Notes: generated from the sequence alone by a model not told the origin. DNA of 64,000 nucleotides from Anaeromassilibacillus senegalensis (GCF_021531715.1 NZ_JAFBIT010000001.1:992001-1056000); one strand, 5' to 3'; positions 26,697-35,440 are shown, counted from the first letter of the stretch. Numbers and translations are program-made.

Positions 26697-27404
26697 TCAC
26701 GTATCTGTGGGCGCGCCCTCTTCGCGGCGCGGATACTTCTTGTAGCCCGGATGACGGCCTGTCACACGGTAATAGCCTCTGAGGTCGATGAGCTTCTGGA
26801 TGTTCTCGCGGCTGATGTCGTAGCTGCCGCCCAGAATGATAGCGTTGATCGTGATCTTTGCCCAAAGCTCAAGACTCTCCATGCGGTAGAATGCCGTCAC
26901 GACGTCGCTGCCAACGGCCAGCGCGCCGTGGTTTTCGAGCAGCATCACATCGTGCTCCTCGAGATACGGCTCGATGGCGTTCGGCACCTCGACGGTGCTC
27001 GGCGTGCCGTAAGGTGTCAGCGGCACACTGCCGATGACCGCCACATCTTCGATCATGTTGTACATATCCATGCTGCGGTGCGCGACAGCAAAGCCGGTGG
27101 CTCCCGGCGGATGCGCATGAATCACGCTCCACACGTCGTCCCGCTTCTCATAGCAGCGCAGGTGCATTTTGATTTCGCTCGACGGGCGCAGGCCCTCGGC
27201 CGCCTCCAGCACGTTGCCCTTTGCATCGATGCGGATCAGCTTTTCGGGCGTGATGAAGCTCTTGCTCATGCCGGTGGGCGTCGCGAGGAATGTGCCGTCC
27301 TCCAGGCGCGCGCTCACATTGCCGTCGTTCGCTGCGACCCAGCCGAGCTGCCACATCTTGTGGCACACGTCGCAGATCTGTTCTTTGATGGTTTGAATAT
27401 CCAT
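26697..27404 (-). CDS. fucA: L-fuculose-phosphate aldolase
   Basis: A 235-residue class II aldolase cleaving L-fuculose 1-phosphate to dihydroxyacetone phosphate and L-lactaldehyde. Seen: NDGNVSARL near the N-terminus, THxH-type metal site [10 protein letters not shown], and a later [11 protein letters not shown] with the third histidine. It is the promoter-proximal gene of fucA-fucI and is divergent from an AraC regulator. The adjacent fucI supports fuculose over rhamnulose as substrate. Confidence 0.92.
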   Translation of the reverse strand: MDIQTIKEQICDVCHKMWQLGWVAANDGNVSARLEDGTFLATPTGMSKSFITPEKLIRIDAKGNVLEAAEGLRPSSEIKMHLRCYEKRDDVWSVIHAHPPGATGFAVAHRSMDMYNMIEDVAVIGSVPLTPYGTPSTVEVPNAIEPYLEEHDVMLLENHGALAVGSDVVTAFYRMESLELWAKITINAIILGGSYDISRENIQKLIDLRGYYRVTGRHPGYKKYPRREEGAPTDT

Positions 27405-27430
27405 AATACCACTTCCTTTCCCTAATTTGT

Positions 27431-27459
27431 ATTATACGGTTGCAATCCGCACTTTTCTA
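27431..27459 (-). promoter_or_regulatory. fucAI promoter
   Basis: On the minus strand TAGAAA (27454-27459) and a perfect TATAAT (27431-27436) are separated by 17 bases. The weak -35 fits an activator-dependent promoter, and an AraC activator gene diverges here. Confidence 0.5.
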
Positions 27460-27469
27460 GGTGTATACT
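27440..27469 (+). promoter_or_regulatory. araC-type regulator promoter, overlapping fucAI promoter
   Basis: TTGCAA (27440-27445) and TATACT (27464-27469) are separated by 18 bases. The element lies back to back with, and overlaps, the minus-strand promoter, so the two directions may compete. Confidence 0.5.
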
Positions 27470-27518
27470 GGACAAAGATAGGACAATATTCACTTTTTTG
27501 AATTGGGAGGATATTTGA

Positions 27519-28379
27519 ATGCGTTACCTTGCCTTTCATGAGCGCATGACGCGCGGCACATTTGATTTTCCGATCGAGTTATATTATATAGATGCCGCCC
27601 ACCCGCGCTATGAGATGCCGTTTCACTGGCATATGGAATGCGAGCTGATTCTGATTCTGGAGGGCAGCTTTTCTCTTTCTGTAGATGGCGACGTCGTCTA
27701 TGCCGAGGTCGGGGACTGCGTGTTCGTCCCAAGCGGCGTCATCCACGGCGGCACACCCCTCGGCTGCACGTACGAGTGCCTGGTGTTCGACATGGAGCGT
27801 TTTCTGCGGGACAGCGCCGTCTGCCGCCAGAAATATGCTGCGGCGCTCGGCGACAGCACACACATTGAGACGCTGTTCCGGGCGGGCAGTCCCGCGGCAC
27901 GCGTGGTGGATATGCTGTTTGAAAACATGGAAAAGGAGCAGCCCGGTTACGAGTTCATTACGACCGGGCTCTTGTGGCAGTTTTTCGGCACGGTGCTCCG
28001 CTACCGGCTGTACACCCCGTCAGCAGCCGAACCGCCGCGCACCCTGCGCCACGCCGAACAGATGAAAAATGTTCTCCGGCGCATCCGCCGGGACTACGCC
28101 GCGCCGCTGACGCTCAGTGACCTCGCTGCTGAAGCGGGCCTTGCGCCGAAATACCTCTGCCGCGTATTCCGGCAGGTAACGGGCCGCACGCCCATCGACT
28201 ACCTCAATTATTACCGCATCGAGTGCGCGGCAGAGCTGCTCTGCACCACCGCGGACAGCGTCACCGACATCGCACTGCAGTGCGGTTTTAACGATCTGAG
28301 CTACTTCAGCCGCCTGTTCAAGCGCCAAAAAAACACCTCTGCACACGTCTACCGCAGCCGGTACACGCAAAGGGGATGA
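27519..28379 (+). CDS. AraC-family regulator of fucose genes
   Basis: A 286-residue regulator with an N-terminal cupin sugar-sensing domain (PFHWHMECELILILEGSFSL, GDCVFVPSGVIHGG) and a C-terminal double helix-turn-helix (LTLSDLAAEAGLAPKYLCRVF and ITDIALQCGFNDLSYFSRLFK-type segment). GGGAGG lies nine bases before the ATG. Divergent placement from fucA-fucI makes it the probable fucose-responsive activator of that pair. The ligand is inferred from the neighbours. Confidence 0.88.
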   Translation: MRYLAFHERMTRGTFDFPIELYYIDAAHPRYEMPFHWHMECELILILEGSFSLSVDGDVVYAEVGDCVFVPSGVIHGGTPLGCTYECLVFDMERFLRDSAVCRQKYAAALGDSTHIETLFRAGSPAARVVDMLFENMEKEQPGYEFITTGLLWQFFGTVLRYRLYTPSAAEPPRTLRHAEQMKNVLRRIRRDYAAPLTLSDLAAEAGLAPKYLCRVFRQVTGRTPIDYLNYYRIECAAELLCTTADSVTDIALQCGFNDLSYFSRLFKRQKNTSAHVYRSRYTQRG

Positions 28380-28396
28380 ACTGCTGAGAACAGCCA

Positions 28397-28432
28397 AAAG
28401 GCCGGTCTGTTGCAAAATACAGACCGGCCTTT
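28397..28432. terminator. Bidirectional terminator
   Basis: Perfect 14-base arms 28397-28410 (AAAGGCCGGTCTGT) and 28419-28432 between the convergent araC-type gene and kdpE. The arms end in A and T runs. Confidence 0.85.
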
Positions 28433-28442
28433 GCCGTGCAGG

Positions 28443-29144
28443 TTATTCCACTTTCATCATGCGGTAGCCAACGCCGATGTGGGTTTGGATGTATTGAGGG
28501 GAATCAGGACGCGGCTCAAGCTTTTTGCGGAGCGTCGCCATAAAGACGCGCAGGGAGGCGATGTCGTTATCCCAGCTTCTGCCCCAGATATTCTGCGTGA
28601 TGAAGGTATGCGTCAGTACCTTTCCCACATTTTTGGAGAGCAGGCACAGCAGCTTGTATTCGATGGGTGTCAGATGCAGCTCCTGCCCGTCGAGGTAGGC
28701 GCATCCGCCTGCATAATCGATGCGCAGCTTGCCGTTGACAAACACAGAGCTCGCCGCAAGCATTTCGGCCGTCATATAGGACAATCTGCGCTGCGTTACC
28801 CGGAGCCTTGCAAGCAGCTCCTCAACCGAAAACGGCTTCGTCAGGTAGTCGTCCGCCCCGGCGTCCAGCGCTTCGATCTTATCCGAATCCTCGCTTCGGG
28901 CGCTGATGACGATGATCGGCAGGTTCGACCATGAGCGGATGTTTCGGATCACCTGCACGCCGTCCATATCCGGCAGCCCCAGATCCAGCAGGACGATATC
29001 CGGATTATGAGAAGACGCTTCCAGAATGGCCTCTTCGCCGTTGACTGCCATCAGATAGCGGTAATCGTTGGTTTTCAGTGTTGTCGTAATCAGGTTGCGA
29101 ACGGGGGAATCATCCTCCACAACCAGAATCAAGGGTTTATTCAC
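28443..29144 (-). CDS. kdpE: KdpE-type response regulator
   Basis: A 233-residue OmpR-family regulator. The receiver has the acidic pair DD (11-12), phospho-acceptor Asp54 in VLLDLGLPD, the TKPF lysine and a C-terminal winged helix (TPIEYKLLCLLSKNVGKVL, TLRKKLE, IGVGYRM). It overlaps kdpD by eight bases. In characterised bacteria KdpE activates the kdpFABC potassium pump; no kdpFABC is in this window, and the operon instead carries ktrAB. Confidence 0.92.
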   Translation of the reverse strand: MNKPLILVVEDDSPVRNLITTTLKTNDYRYLMAVNGEEAILEASSHNPDIVLLDLGLPDMDGVQVIRNIRSWSNLPIIVISARSEDSDKIEALDAGADDYLTKPFSVEELLARLRVTQRRLSYMTAEMLAASSVFVNGKLRIDYAGGCAYLDGQELHLTPIEYKLLCLLSKNVGKVLTHTFITQNIWGRSWDNDIASLRVFMATLRKKLEPRPDSPQYIQTHIGVGYRMMKVE

Positions 29145-31830
29145 GCAGTTCTACCTCCCCTGCCGGTACTGTAAATGTAAACACCGTGCCATGCGGCAGA
29201 TTATCCGTAACGGAAATCGTTCCGCCGTGCGCCGTGACGATTGACTTACACAGCGACAAGCCCAGCCCGAGGCTTCGGCGGCTGTCCGCCACCTTATTGG
29301 CCCCAGTGTAAAACATGTCAAAAATGCGCGGCTTCTGGGCATCCGGAATGCCCGGCCCGTTATCGGAGACGGACACCACCACCCATTTGCCCTGCTTCTC
29401 CGTATGGATCCCGATCTTAGATTTGGCAGGCGTGTATTTGATGGCGTTGTCGATGAGATTGATGAGCACCTGCACAATCAGCTTGGCATCGATCTGCGCC
29501 AGAATGAATTCCTCCGTGCTGCTGACCTCAATCGTATGCTCGCGGCTCTTCCGATTGACATGGCGCAGCGCTTCGGTGATCACCTCGTCCATCAGCTCTG
29601 CAGACTGGCTCAGATTGACCCGCCCCTCCTCAATTCTGGTAACCGCCAACAGGTTTTCGACCAGATTGATCAGCCACATGGAATCGTTGTAAATGTCCGT
29701 AAAAATCTGGGCGCGTGACTCGTCATCCATTTTCTGATAATTGGACAGCAGATTGCTGGCATTTCCGGAAATGGATGTCAGCGGCGTGCGCAGATCGTGC
29801 GAGATGGCGCGGAGCAGATTGGCCCGAAGCTGCTCATTCTTCGCGAGAATCGCAGCCTCTTCCTTTTCCCTGGCGTTTTTGATATTCTCGAGTGCCAGCG
29901 CGCATTCGCCCAAAATGGAGAGCAGCACGCTGTTTTCAAAGGCGTCCAGATGCGTCTCGTTCAGGGCGATTCCGATCACACCGTACACCTGCTGGTTGAC
30001 GCGGATGGCGAGATACAGGCATTTGGCACTCCCAAGCGTATCCGTCGTCGCCCCGGCATGTTTGTTGTTGCGCAGTACCCATTCCGCTACCGCTTTTTCG
30101 CTTTCTGCGATGAGATCTGCCTGATCGCTGTCTTCCATACGATAAACCACGGGTGTAAGCAGTTTTTTACCGTCCGACGGATAAATCACCAAGTCGCGAC
30201 GCAGCAGCTTCATGAGCTGCCCGGCCGTCGCGTTGAGCACGGCCTGCTCCTCTGTCTCCTTCTGCAGAAGCTGGCTTGTCTCAAACAACGTCTTCGTACG
30301 GAACGCCGCACGCGCCGACTGCTTGGCATTGTCCTTCAGCCGTGCCGCCAGGGAACCGGTCAGGAGCGCAATCATGAACATGATCGCAAAGGTCACAAAA
30401 TAGCCGGGATCGTCAAACTGAAACGTCAGCCGCGGAACAGTGAAGAAAAAGTTGAACAGAAGAACGCTCACTATCGAAGACAACAGACCGCAGAGCTGAT
30501 TTGTCGTGATAACGGAAGTGACCAGAACCCCGAAAATATAAACCGCTATGATGTTGGCCTCGGTAAATCCGAGTGCATGGAACACCTGCCCCACCAGCGT
30601 CGCGAGCAGCAGAACCAGAACGCTCTTTCCGACGTCGCGAATCGGCATGGCTATTATTCTGGACAGATTCTTCTGCGCGTGATACCGGCTGCCGGCACTG
30701 GCATCCGGTATCACATGAATATCGAGATTCGGCGCGTGAGCAATCAATCGCTCCGTCAAGGAGGGCTTGCTGAAAATACTCTTGCGCGTTGCGCCGCTGC
30801 GGCCGATCACAATTTTGGATACGCCGGAAAGCCGCGCGAATTCCGCAATCTGATACGGGACGTCCTCGCCGTATGTAGTCTCAATCGCAGCGCCGAGCTG
30901 CTGGGCCAGACGCATATTTTCCCGCAGCCGCTTTTTATCCTCCTCGCTCATCAACGCAAACCCCGGCGTCTCCACAAATAGCGCCGTAAATGAACCTCGA
31001 AAGGCTTTGGCCATTCGCGCCGCCGTCCGGATAATCTTTGCGTTGGAGGGCGAGGACGAGAGACACACGAGAATGTGCTCGTCCGTATGATACTCGCTTC
31101 GGCTATGAATGCGGGCATCCTCCGTCAGAAGATTCATCCGATCCGCACAGCGCCGCAGGGCGATTTCCCGGAGCGCAGTCAGTTTCTCAACCGTAAAGAG
31201 ATTTGCAGCGATGCGCCGCGCCTGCTCTTCCCGGTAGACGTTTCCGCTCGCCAGGCGATCCAGCAGATCCCGCGGCTCAATATCCACGAGCTCCACCTGA
31301 TCGGCGCGGTCGAACACCGAGTCCGGAATGCGCTCCCGCACCAAAGTGCCGGTGACCGAAGCGACGGTATCGTTCAGACTCTCAATATGCTGCACATTGA
31401 CCGTCGTATACACATCCATGCCGGCATTCAAAAGCTCCTGCACATCCTGATACCGTTTGACGTGACGGCTGCCCTGTGCGTTTGTGTGGGCAAGCTCATC
31501 CACCAGAATCAATTGCGGCTTTCTTTTGAGCGCCGCGTCAATGTCAAATTCCTTCAGCGCAATCGCACCGTGTTGGATCTCCTTAGCCGGAAGCTGCTCC
31601 AGACCATCGAGCAGCGACATCGTCTGCGGACACGCATGCGGGTCGATATACCCAGCAACGACATCCACGCCGCGCTCCTGCGCCTGATGCGCCGCCTCCA
31701 GCATGGTATAGGTCTTTCCTACGCCCGCCGCATAGCCGAAGAAGATCTTCAGCCTGCCGCGCGGCGCTCCGGACGCATCCTTGCGCACGGCGCGCTGAAG
31801 CTGATCCGGATCCTGTCTAGGCGTTTCCAT
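29137..31830 (-). CDS. kdpD: KdpD-type sensor histidine kinase
   Basis: An 897-residue sensor with the full KdpD layout. It has an N-terminal KdpD domain with Walker A-like GYAAGVGKTYTML (about 32-44) and TNAQGSRHVKRYQDV. A universal-stress-protein domain follows (about 250-370; RSGATRKS). Four clustered transmembrane helices (about 400-500) precede a GAF region (about 530-650), HisKA with SHDLRTPLTS (phospho-acceptor His678), and the ATPase lid (NLIDNAIKYTP, LGLGLSLCKS). It senses potassium or turgor, and in Firmicutes also c-di-AMP through the USP domain. GGAGGA precedes the ATG. Confidence 0.95.
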   Translation of the reverse strand: METPRQDPDQLQRAVRKDASGAPRGRLKIFFGYAAGVGKTYTMLEAAHQAQERGVDVVAGYIDPHACPQTMSLLDGLEQLPAKEIQHGAIALKEFDIDAALKRKPQLILVDELAHTNAQGSRHVKRYQDVQELLNAGMDVYTTVNVQHIESLNDTVASVTGTLVRERIPDSVFDRADQVELVDIEPRDLLDRLASGNVYREEQARRIAANLFTVEKLTALREIALRRCADRMNLLTEDARIHSRSEYHTDEHILVCLSSSPSNAKIIRTAARMAKAFRGSFTALFVETPGFALMSEEDKKRLRENMRLAQQLGAAIETTYGEDVPYQIAEFARLSGVSKIVIGRSGATRKSIFSKPSLTERLIAHAPNLDIHVIPDASAGSRYHAQKNLSRIIAMPIRDVGKSVLVLLLATLVGQVFHALGFTEANIIAVYIFGVLVTSVITTNQLCGLLSSIVSVLLFNFFFTVPRLTFQFDDPGYFVTFAIMFMIALLTGSLAARLKDNAKQSARAAFRTKTLFETSQLLQKETEEQAVLNATAGQLMKLLRRDLVIYPSDGKKLLTPVVYRMEDSDQADLIAESEKAVAEWVLRNNKHAGATTDTLGSAKCLYLAIRVNQQVYGVIGIALNETHLDAFENSVLLSILGECALALENIKNAREKEEAAILAKNEQLRANLLRAISHDLRTPLTSISGNASNLLSNYQKMDDESRAQIFTDIYNDSMWLINLVENLLAVTRIEEGRVNLSQSAELMDEVITEALRHVNRKSREHTIEVSSTEEFILAQIDAKLIVQVLINLIDNAIKYTPAKSKIGIHTEKQGKWVVVSVSDNGPGIPDAQKPRIFDMFYTGANKVADSRRSLGLGLSLCKSIVTAHGGTISVTDNLPHGTVFTFTVPAGEVELRE

Positions 31831-31891
31831 GGCTTATTCCTCCGTTCCCGCCCTGCCGCACAGCAACAGGGCAGGATAAAGATATATTCTA

Positions 31892-32437
31892 TTATAGCAC
31901 ACCGCCGAATACTTTTCCACCTCCGGTGTTCCACTCTAGAAATCTGCCCTGTAGGCAACCGATAAAATCATCTGCAAGCGGCGTTTTTGCCGTTTTTAGC
32001 CACAGCACCTTCTGTACTACCGTTTCCCGCGTGATCGGCTCAATCGATAGGCCGCCGCATTTCAGGATGACTGGCGTGCGGTGCAGCAGAATCTCCCGTA
32101 CGTCAAAATACGTCTCATCGGGGTTTTCCGCGCCGTCGGGCAAAACAGCCATATCCAGCCGACCGTCGGAAAGCGCCCGAAGCAGCTCCTCATCCGTGCC
32201 GCTGAGCAGCTGCACGTCTGCATTCGGATGATCGGCGGAAAAGCACTCTAGAAGATCCGAAAGGCCGTCCGCCGTCATAGGGTTGGAAAGCCCGATCCGC
32301 AGGCAGCGCTTCTCCGAGGAAAGCCGCAAATTTCTCTCTCGGTGGCTTTTCTCCAAAAAGAGGTCGAGTTTTTTGATAAAGAAAAAACCGAATCCAATTG
32401 CAGCGGCCGCTGCCGCGACCCAAATCCAGTCCCGCAT
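31892..32437 (-). CDS. Membrane-anchored LysR-type substrate-binding domain protein
   Basis: A 181-residue protein with one N-terminal hydrophobic helix (about residues 4-21), then KKLDLFLEKSHRERN. The rest is a domain like the effector half of LysR regulators or periplasmic binding proteins (LRIGLSNPMTADGLSDLLECF, ELLRALSDGRLDMAVLP, REILLHRTPVIL). There is no helix-turn-helix. It sits between ktrA and kdpD in the same direction with short gaps, so it is probably part of potassium control. The side of the membrane on which the domain lies is not certain. The function is unknown. Confidence 0.65.
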   Translation of the reverse strand: MRDWIWVAAAAAAIGFGFFFIKKLDLFLEKSHRERNLRLSSEKRCLRIGLSNPMTADGLSDLLECFSADHPNADVQLLSGTDEELLRALSDGRLDMAVLPDGAENPDETYFDVREILLHRTPVILKCGGLSIEPITRETVVQKVLWLKTAKTPLADDFIGCLQGRFLEWNTGGGKVFGGVL

Positions 32438-32470
32438 ATGCTTCCCCCCGTTTGCTTGTAATCCCCTGCT

Positions 32471-33118
32471 TTATGTATGGAAACATTTCTGCAGATCTCT
32501 GTTCCGGCCAAGCACCAGCATGGACTCCCCCGCCGTCAGCACCATATCGGGCAAAATGGAAAGCTCCAGCCTGCCGTCCCGCTTGATGCCCATAATATTG
32601 ATTTTATGTTTCTTTCGCACATCCAACTGCGCTATGGTTCGGCCCGCCCAATCGCCGGGCACCGGAACCTCAACGATCGCATGATCGTCGTCCAGCTCGA
32701 TATAGTCCAGAATATGATCGGCACTGTACCGGATAGCCGTCCATTTGGCAATCTGCTTTTCGGGATAGACCACCTCATCCGCGCCGTTGCGCAGGAGAAA
32801 TTTCGCCTGCACATCCCGCGCAGCGCGCGACACCACCAGCTTCGCGCCGAGCTCCTTAAGCAGAGAGGTCGTCTCCAGAGAGCTCTGGAAGTCGTTGCCG
32901 ATCGCCACAATGCACACGTCATAATTGCGGATGCCGAGCGATTCCAGAAAATCCACGTTTGTACTGTCGCCGATCTGCGCATTCGTCACATACGGCAGCA
33001 CGGATTCCACACGATCTTCCACGTTATCGACAGCCATCACCTGATGCCCGAGCTGATTCAGATGGATAGCGACATGTTTACCAAAGCGACCCAGACCAAT
33101 TAAAAGAATCGATTTCAT
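32471..33118 (-). CDS. ktrA: Ktr/Trk potassium uptake regulatory subunit (RCK)
   Basis: A 215-residue cytoplasmic gating subunit. Seen: the RCK_N Rossmann start ILLIGLGRFGKHVAIHLNQLG, the acidic strand end AVDN, VAIGNDFQSS, then an RCK_C domain (about 135-215; VEVPVPGDWAGRTIAQLDVRKK). In B. subtilis KtrA binds ATP/ADP, and c-di-AMP at RCK_C. AAAGGAG precedes the ATG. It lies 11 bases after ktrB. Confidence 0.93.
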   Translation of the reverse strand: MKSILLIGLGRFGKHVAIHLNQLGHQVMAVDNVEDRVESVLPYVTNAQIGDSTNVDFLESLGIRNYDVCIVAIGNDFQSSLETTSLLKELGAKLVVSRAARDVQAKFLLRNGADEVVYPEKQIAKWTAIRYSADHILDYIELDDDHAIVEVPVPGDWAGRTIAQLDVRKKHKINIMGIKRDGRLELSILPDMVLTAGESMLVLGRNRDLQKCFHT

Positions 33119-33129
33119 AGCTTTCTCCT

Positions 33130-34461
33130 TTACCCTACCGTAATTTTTTCCCGCGGCAGCTTGGAAATATTTTTCCGTGTGCCGGACAGCGCTGCAAAAA
33201 TCAATGTCAGACCGCCGACGCGCCCGAAAAACATCAGCATAATCAGAATCAGCCTCGAAACAACTCCAAGGCTCGGTGTGATGCCCAACGTCAGGCCAAC
33301 CGTTCCGATCGCGGACGCCGTCTCAAACAAACAGGCAAGCACCGGCAGACCCTCCACCTTGCTGATGATCAGACCGCCTGCAAAGAACAGCACAATATAC
33401 ATCAGAAAAATGGTCGCGGCATTTTTGATCACATCGTCGTCGATCCGTCTGCCGAAGTAGTGCGCGTGCTCCTTGCGCCGGAATGTGGAAATCGCCGCTG
33501 CAACCAGAACGGCGACGGTCGTTGTTTTCATACCGCCTGCAGTGGAGCCGGGCGAACCGCCGATCAGCATCAGCGCCAGTATGACAAGCTGGCCGACCTC
33601 GCTCATTGCGGTCAGATCCGCCGTGTTAAAACCGGCCGTCCGCGGCGTCACCGACTGAAACACAGAGGCAAGGATCCGTTCGCCAAACGGCAGCCCGTCG
33701 AACTCAAAGCCGAAGAAGTACACCGCCGGTACGAGAAGCAGAATCGCTGTCGCACAGAGGATCACCTTGCTCTGCATCCTGTACTGGCGAATGTGCCACT
33801 TGTTCGCGCGGATATCGTCCCAAGTCAAGAAACCGATGCCGCCGACGATAATCAGCAGCATGACCGTTAAATTGACGACCGGTTCCACGGCATAGCTTGT
33901 CAGGGAAGAAAACGCCCCCCTCGTACCCATCAGGTCAAAGCCCGCATTGCAGAAGGCCGATACGGAATGAAACAAGGCCATCCAAAGGCCCTTGAGGCCA
34001 AAATCGCGGCAGAATACCGGCACCATAATCACAGCACCCAGCAGCTCGATCATCAGAGAAGTCCGTACGATAAACCCGGTCAGCCGCACAATGCCGCCGA
34101 CCTTCGGCGCTGAGATCGCCTCCTGCATCGTACTGCGCTGCATCAGAGAAATCCGTCTGCCGGAAATCATCGAAAAAGATGCCGCCACAGTGATGACGCC
34201 CATGCCGCCGGTCTGGATCAGGAGCAGAATGACAATCTGCCCGAACGATGACCAGTACGTCACGGTATCGTGCACCACGAGTCCCGTCACGCAAACCGCC
34301 GAGGTGGCGGTAAAGAACGCGTCCAGAAACGGCGTTATAACGCCTGCTCGGCTCGAAAACGGCATCATCAAAAGCAATGTACCCAGCAGAATCACACTCA
34401 AAAAGCCGAGAATGATGACCTGAAACGATGTCAGTCTTTTAAGGGTGTGAAATATACGCAT
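33130..34461 (-). CDS. ktrB: Ktr/Trk potassium channel subunit
   Basis: A 443-residue membrane potassium transporter of the TrkH/KtrB family with four membrane-pore-membrane repeats. Selectivity loops are visible around TSAVCVTGLVV, SAFCNAGFDL, SVTPRTAGFNT and SAIGTVGLTLG, each with a filter glycine. The C-terminus GRVGGLTLIFAA is typical. ATG 34461 was used; the earlier in-frame GTG 34485 precedes the AAAGGAG Shine-Dalgarno. It is the first gene of the ktrB-ktrA-(LysR-like)-kdpD-kdpE operon. Confidence 0.93.
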   Translation of the reverse strand: MRIFHTLKRLTSFQVIILGFLSVILLGTLLLMMPFSSRAGVITPFLDAFFTATSAVCVTGLVVHDTVTYWSSFGQIVILLLIQTGGMGVITVAASFSMISGRRISLMQRSTMQEAISAPKVGGIVRLTGFIVRTSLMIELLGAVIMVPVFCRDFGLKGLWMALFHSVSAFCNAGFDLMGTRGAFSSLTSYAVEPVVNLTVMLLIIVGGIGFLTWDDIRANKWHIRQYRMQSKVILCATAILLLVPAVYFFGFEFDGLPFGERILASVFQSVTPRTAGFNTADLTAMSEVGQLVILALMLIGGSPGSTAGGMKTTTVAVLVAAAISTFRRKEHAHYFGRRIDDDVIKNAATIFLMYIVLFFAGGLIISKVEGLPVLACLFETASAIGTVGLTLGITPSLGVVSRLILIMLMFFGRVGGLTLIFAALSGTRKNISKLPREKITVG

Positions 34462-34626
34462 GTTCCAAAAAACTCCTTTACACACCTTTATCTGACCTTA
34501 ATCATAGAACGAACCGGATAAAGAAGGTAAAAGAGTATTGACTCCGGTATTAAGAACGTGTAAAGAAAGGTTTCTGCTTTTGAGAACATCATCCTTCGGA
34601 ATTTTCCGGCATTCGACAAAATTCTC

Positions 34627-34655
34627 TTCACACCTGTATGTTTCGGTATTATGAT
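34627..34655 (+). promoter_or_regulatory. Possible distal promoter
   Basis: TTCACA (34627-34632) and TATGAT (34650-34655) are separated by 17 bases, about 165 bases before the phosphoglycosyl transferase gene. It is weaker than the proximal promoter. Confidence 0.35.
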
Positions 34656-34702
34656 ATATGAAGAATACAGGAAAACCGGCGCAAAAGTCCGGCTTTCGTC
34701 TC

Positions 34703-34742
34703 TTGCATCTCCACCTGCCCTATGCTATAATACCAAAGGTAT
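34703..34742 (+). promoter_or_regulatory. Promoter with overlapping inverted repeat
   Basis: TTGCAT (34703-34708) and a perfect TATAAT (34726-34731) are separated by 17 bases. The dyad ATACC-AAA-GGTAT (34730-34742) overlaps the end of the -10 element, a position where a repressor could act. Confidence 0.6.
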
Positions 34743-34822
34743 ATCGGTGGATTCTGTCATTTTGACGGTCATTCTATACTTTATCCCAGCAGTGAATACC
34801 AGGCCCGGAGGATTCATGCGTT

Positions 34823-35440
34823 ATGTATAAACTTTTTTTTAAGCGGTTTCTCGATATTGCGCTTTCGCTGTGCGGGCTGATTGTGCTCGCACTGCCGATG
34901 CTCTTTTTTGCGGTTCTTGTCAAGTTGGATTCACCCGGCCCGGTGCTGTTCTGGCAGAAGCGCGTCGGCATACATAAAACCACATTCATGATGCCCAAGT
35001 TTCGGACCATGCGCACCGACACGCCGGCCAACATGCCGACGCACCTGCTCGCCGATCCGGAAAAGTGGATCACGCGGACAGGCTCCTGGTTCCGCCGTCT
35101 GTCCATCGACGAGCTGCCGCAGATTCTGTGTATTTTCACCGGCAAAATGAGCATCATTGGGCCGCGCCCCGCGCTCTGGAACCAGACGGATCTGATCATG
35201 GAGCGGGACAAATACGGCGCCAACGATGTGCGCCCTGGCCTGACCGGTTGGGCGCAGATCAACGGCCGAGACGAACTGGATATTCCGGTCAAAGCCCGAC
35301 TGGACGGCGAGTATGTTGAAAAGCTCAGCTTTTTGTTTGACTGCAGATGCTTCTTCGGCACCATTTTCAAAGTGCTGAAGCATGATGGCGTCGTGGAGGG
35401 CGGTACAGGCGCTTTGCGCGAAGAAAAGGAGCACCAATGA
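34823..35440 (+). CDS. Small phosphoglycosyl transferase (PglC/WcaJ-like)
   Basis: A 205-residue monotopic membrane enzyme that moves a sugar phosphate from a UDP-sugar to undecaprenyl phosphate, starting glycan assembly. Seen: the N-terminal membrane helix with basic flank (FKRFLDIALSL), KRVGIHKTTFMMPKFRTM, the catalytic Asp-Glu pair in SIDELPQI, and the GPRPAL and RPGLTGWAQINGRD motifs. The short length matches the catalytic core form. Codons 4-6 contain a run of eight T. The Shine-Dalgarno GGAGG is 11 bases from this ATG and closer to an out-of-frame ATG at 34816. Confidence 0.9.
   Translation: MYKLFFKRFLDIALSLCGLIVLALPMLFFAVLVKLDSPGPVLFWQKRVGIHKTTFMMPKFRTMRTDTPANMPTHLLADPEKWITRTGSWFRRLSIDELPQILCIFTGKMSIIGPRPALWNQTDLIMERDKYGANDVRPGLTGWAQINGRDELDIPVKARLDGEYVEKLSFLFDCRCFFGTIFKVLKHDGVVEGGTGALREEKEHQ

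Larger units (their letters stand above)
34462..34822. other. 361-base divergent intergenic region
   Basis: It holds the upstream region of ktrB on the minus strand and of the phosphoglycosyl transferase on the plus strand. Clear plus-strand promoter elements are listed separately; no strong minus-strand promoter was found. No c-di-AMP (ydaO-type) riboswitch pattern was recognised, and no ORF with a ribosome-binding site was seen. A four-codon frame (ATG 34816) overlaps the next gene's start. Confidence 0.6.

Noticed and set aside
34462-34822. Search for a c-di-AMP (ydaO) riboswitch before ktrB.
   Set aside because: No matching conserved segments were recognised on the minus strand; a covariance-model search would be decisive.
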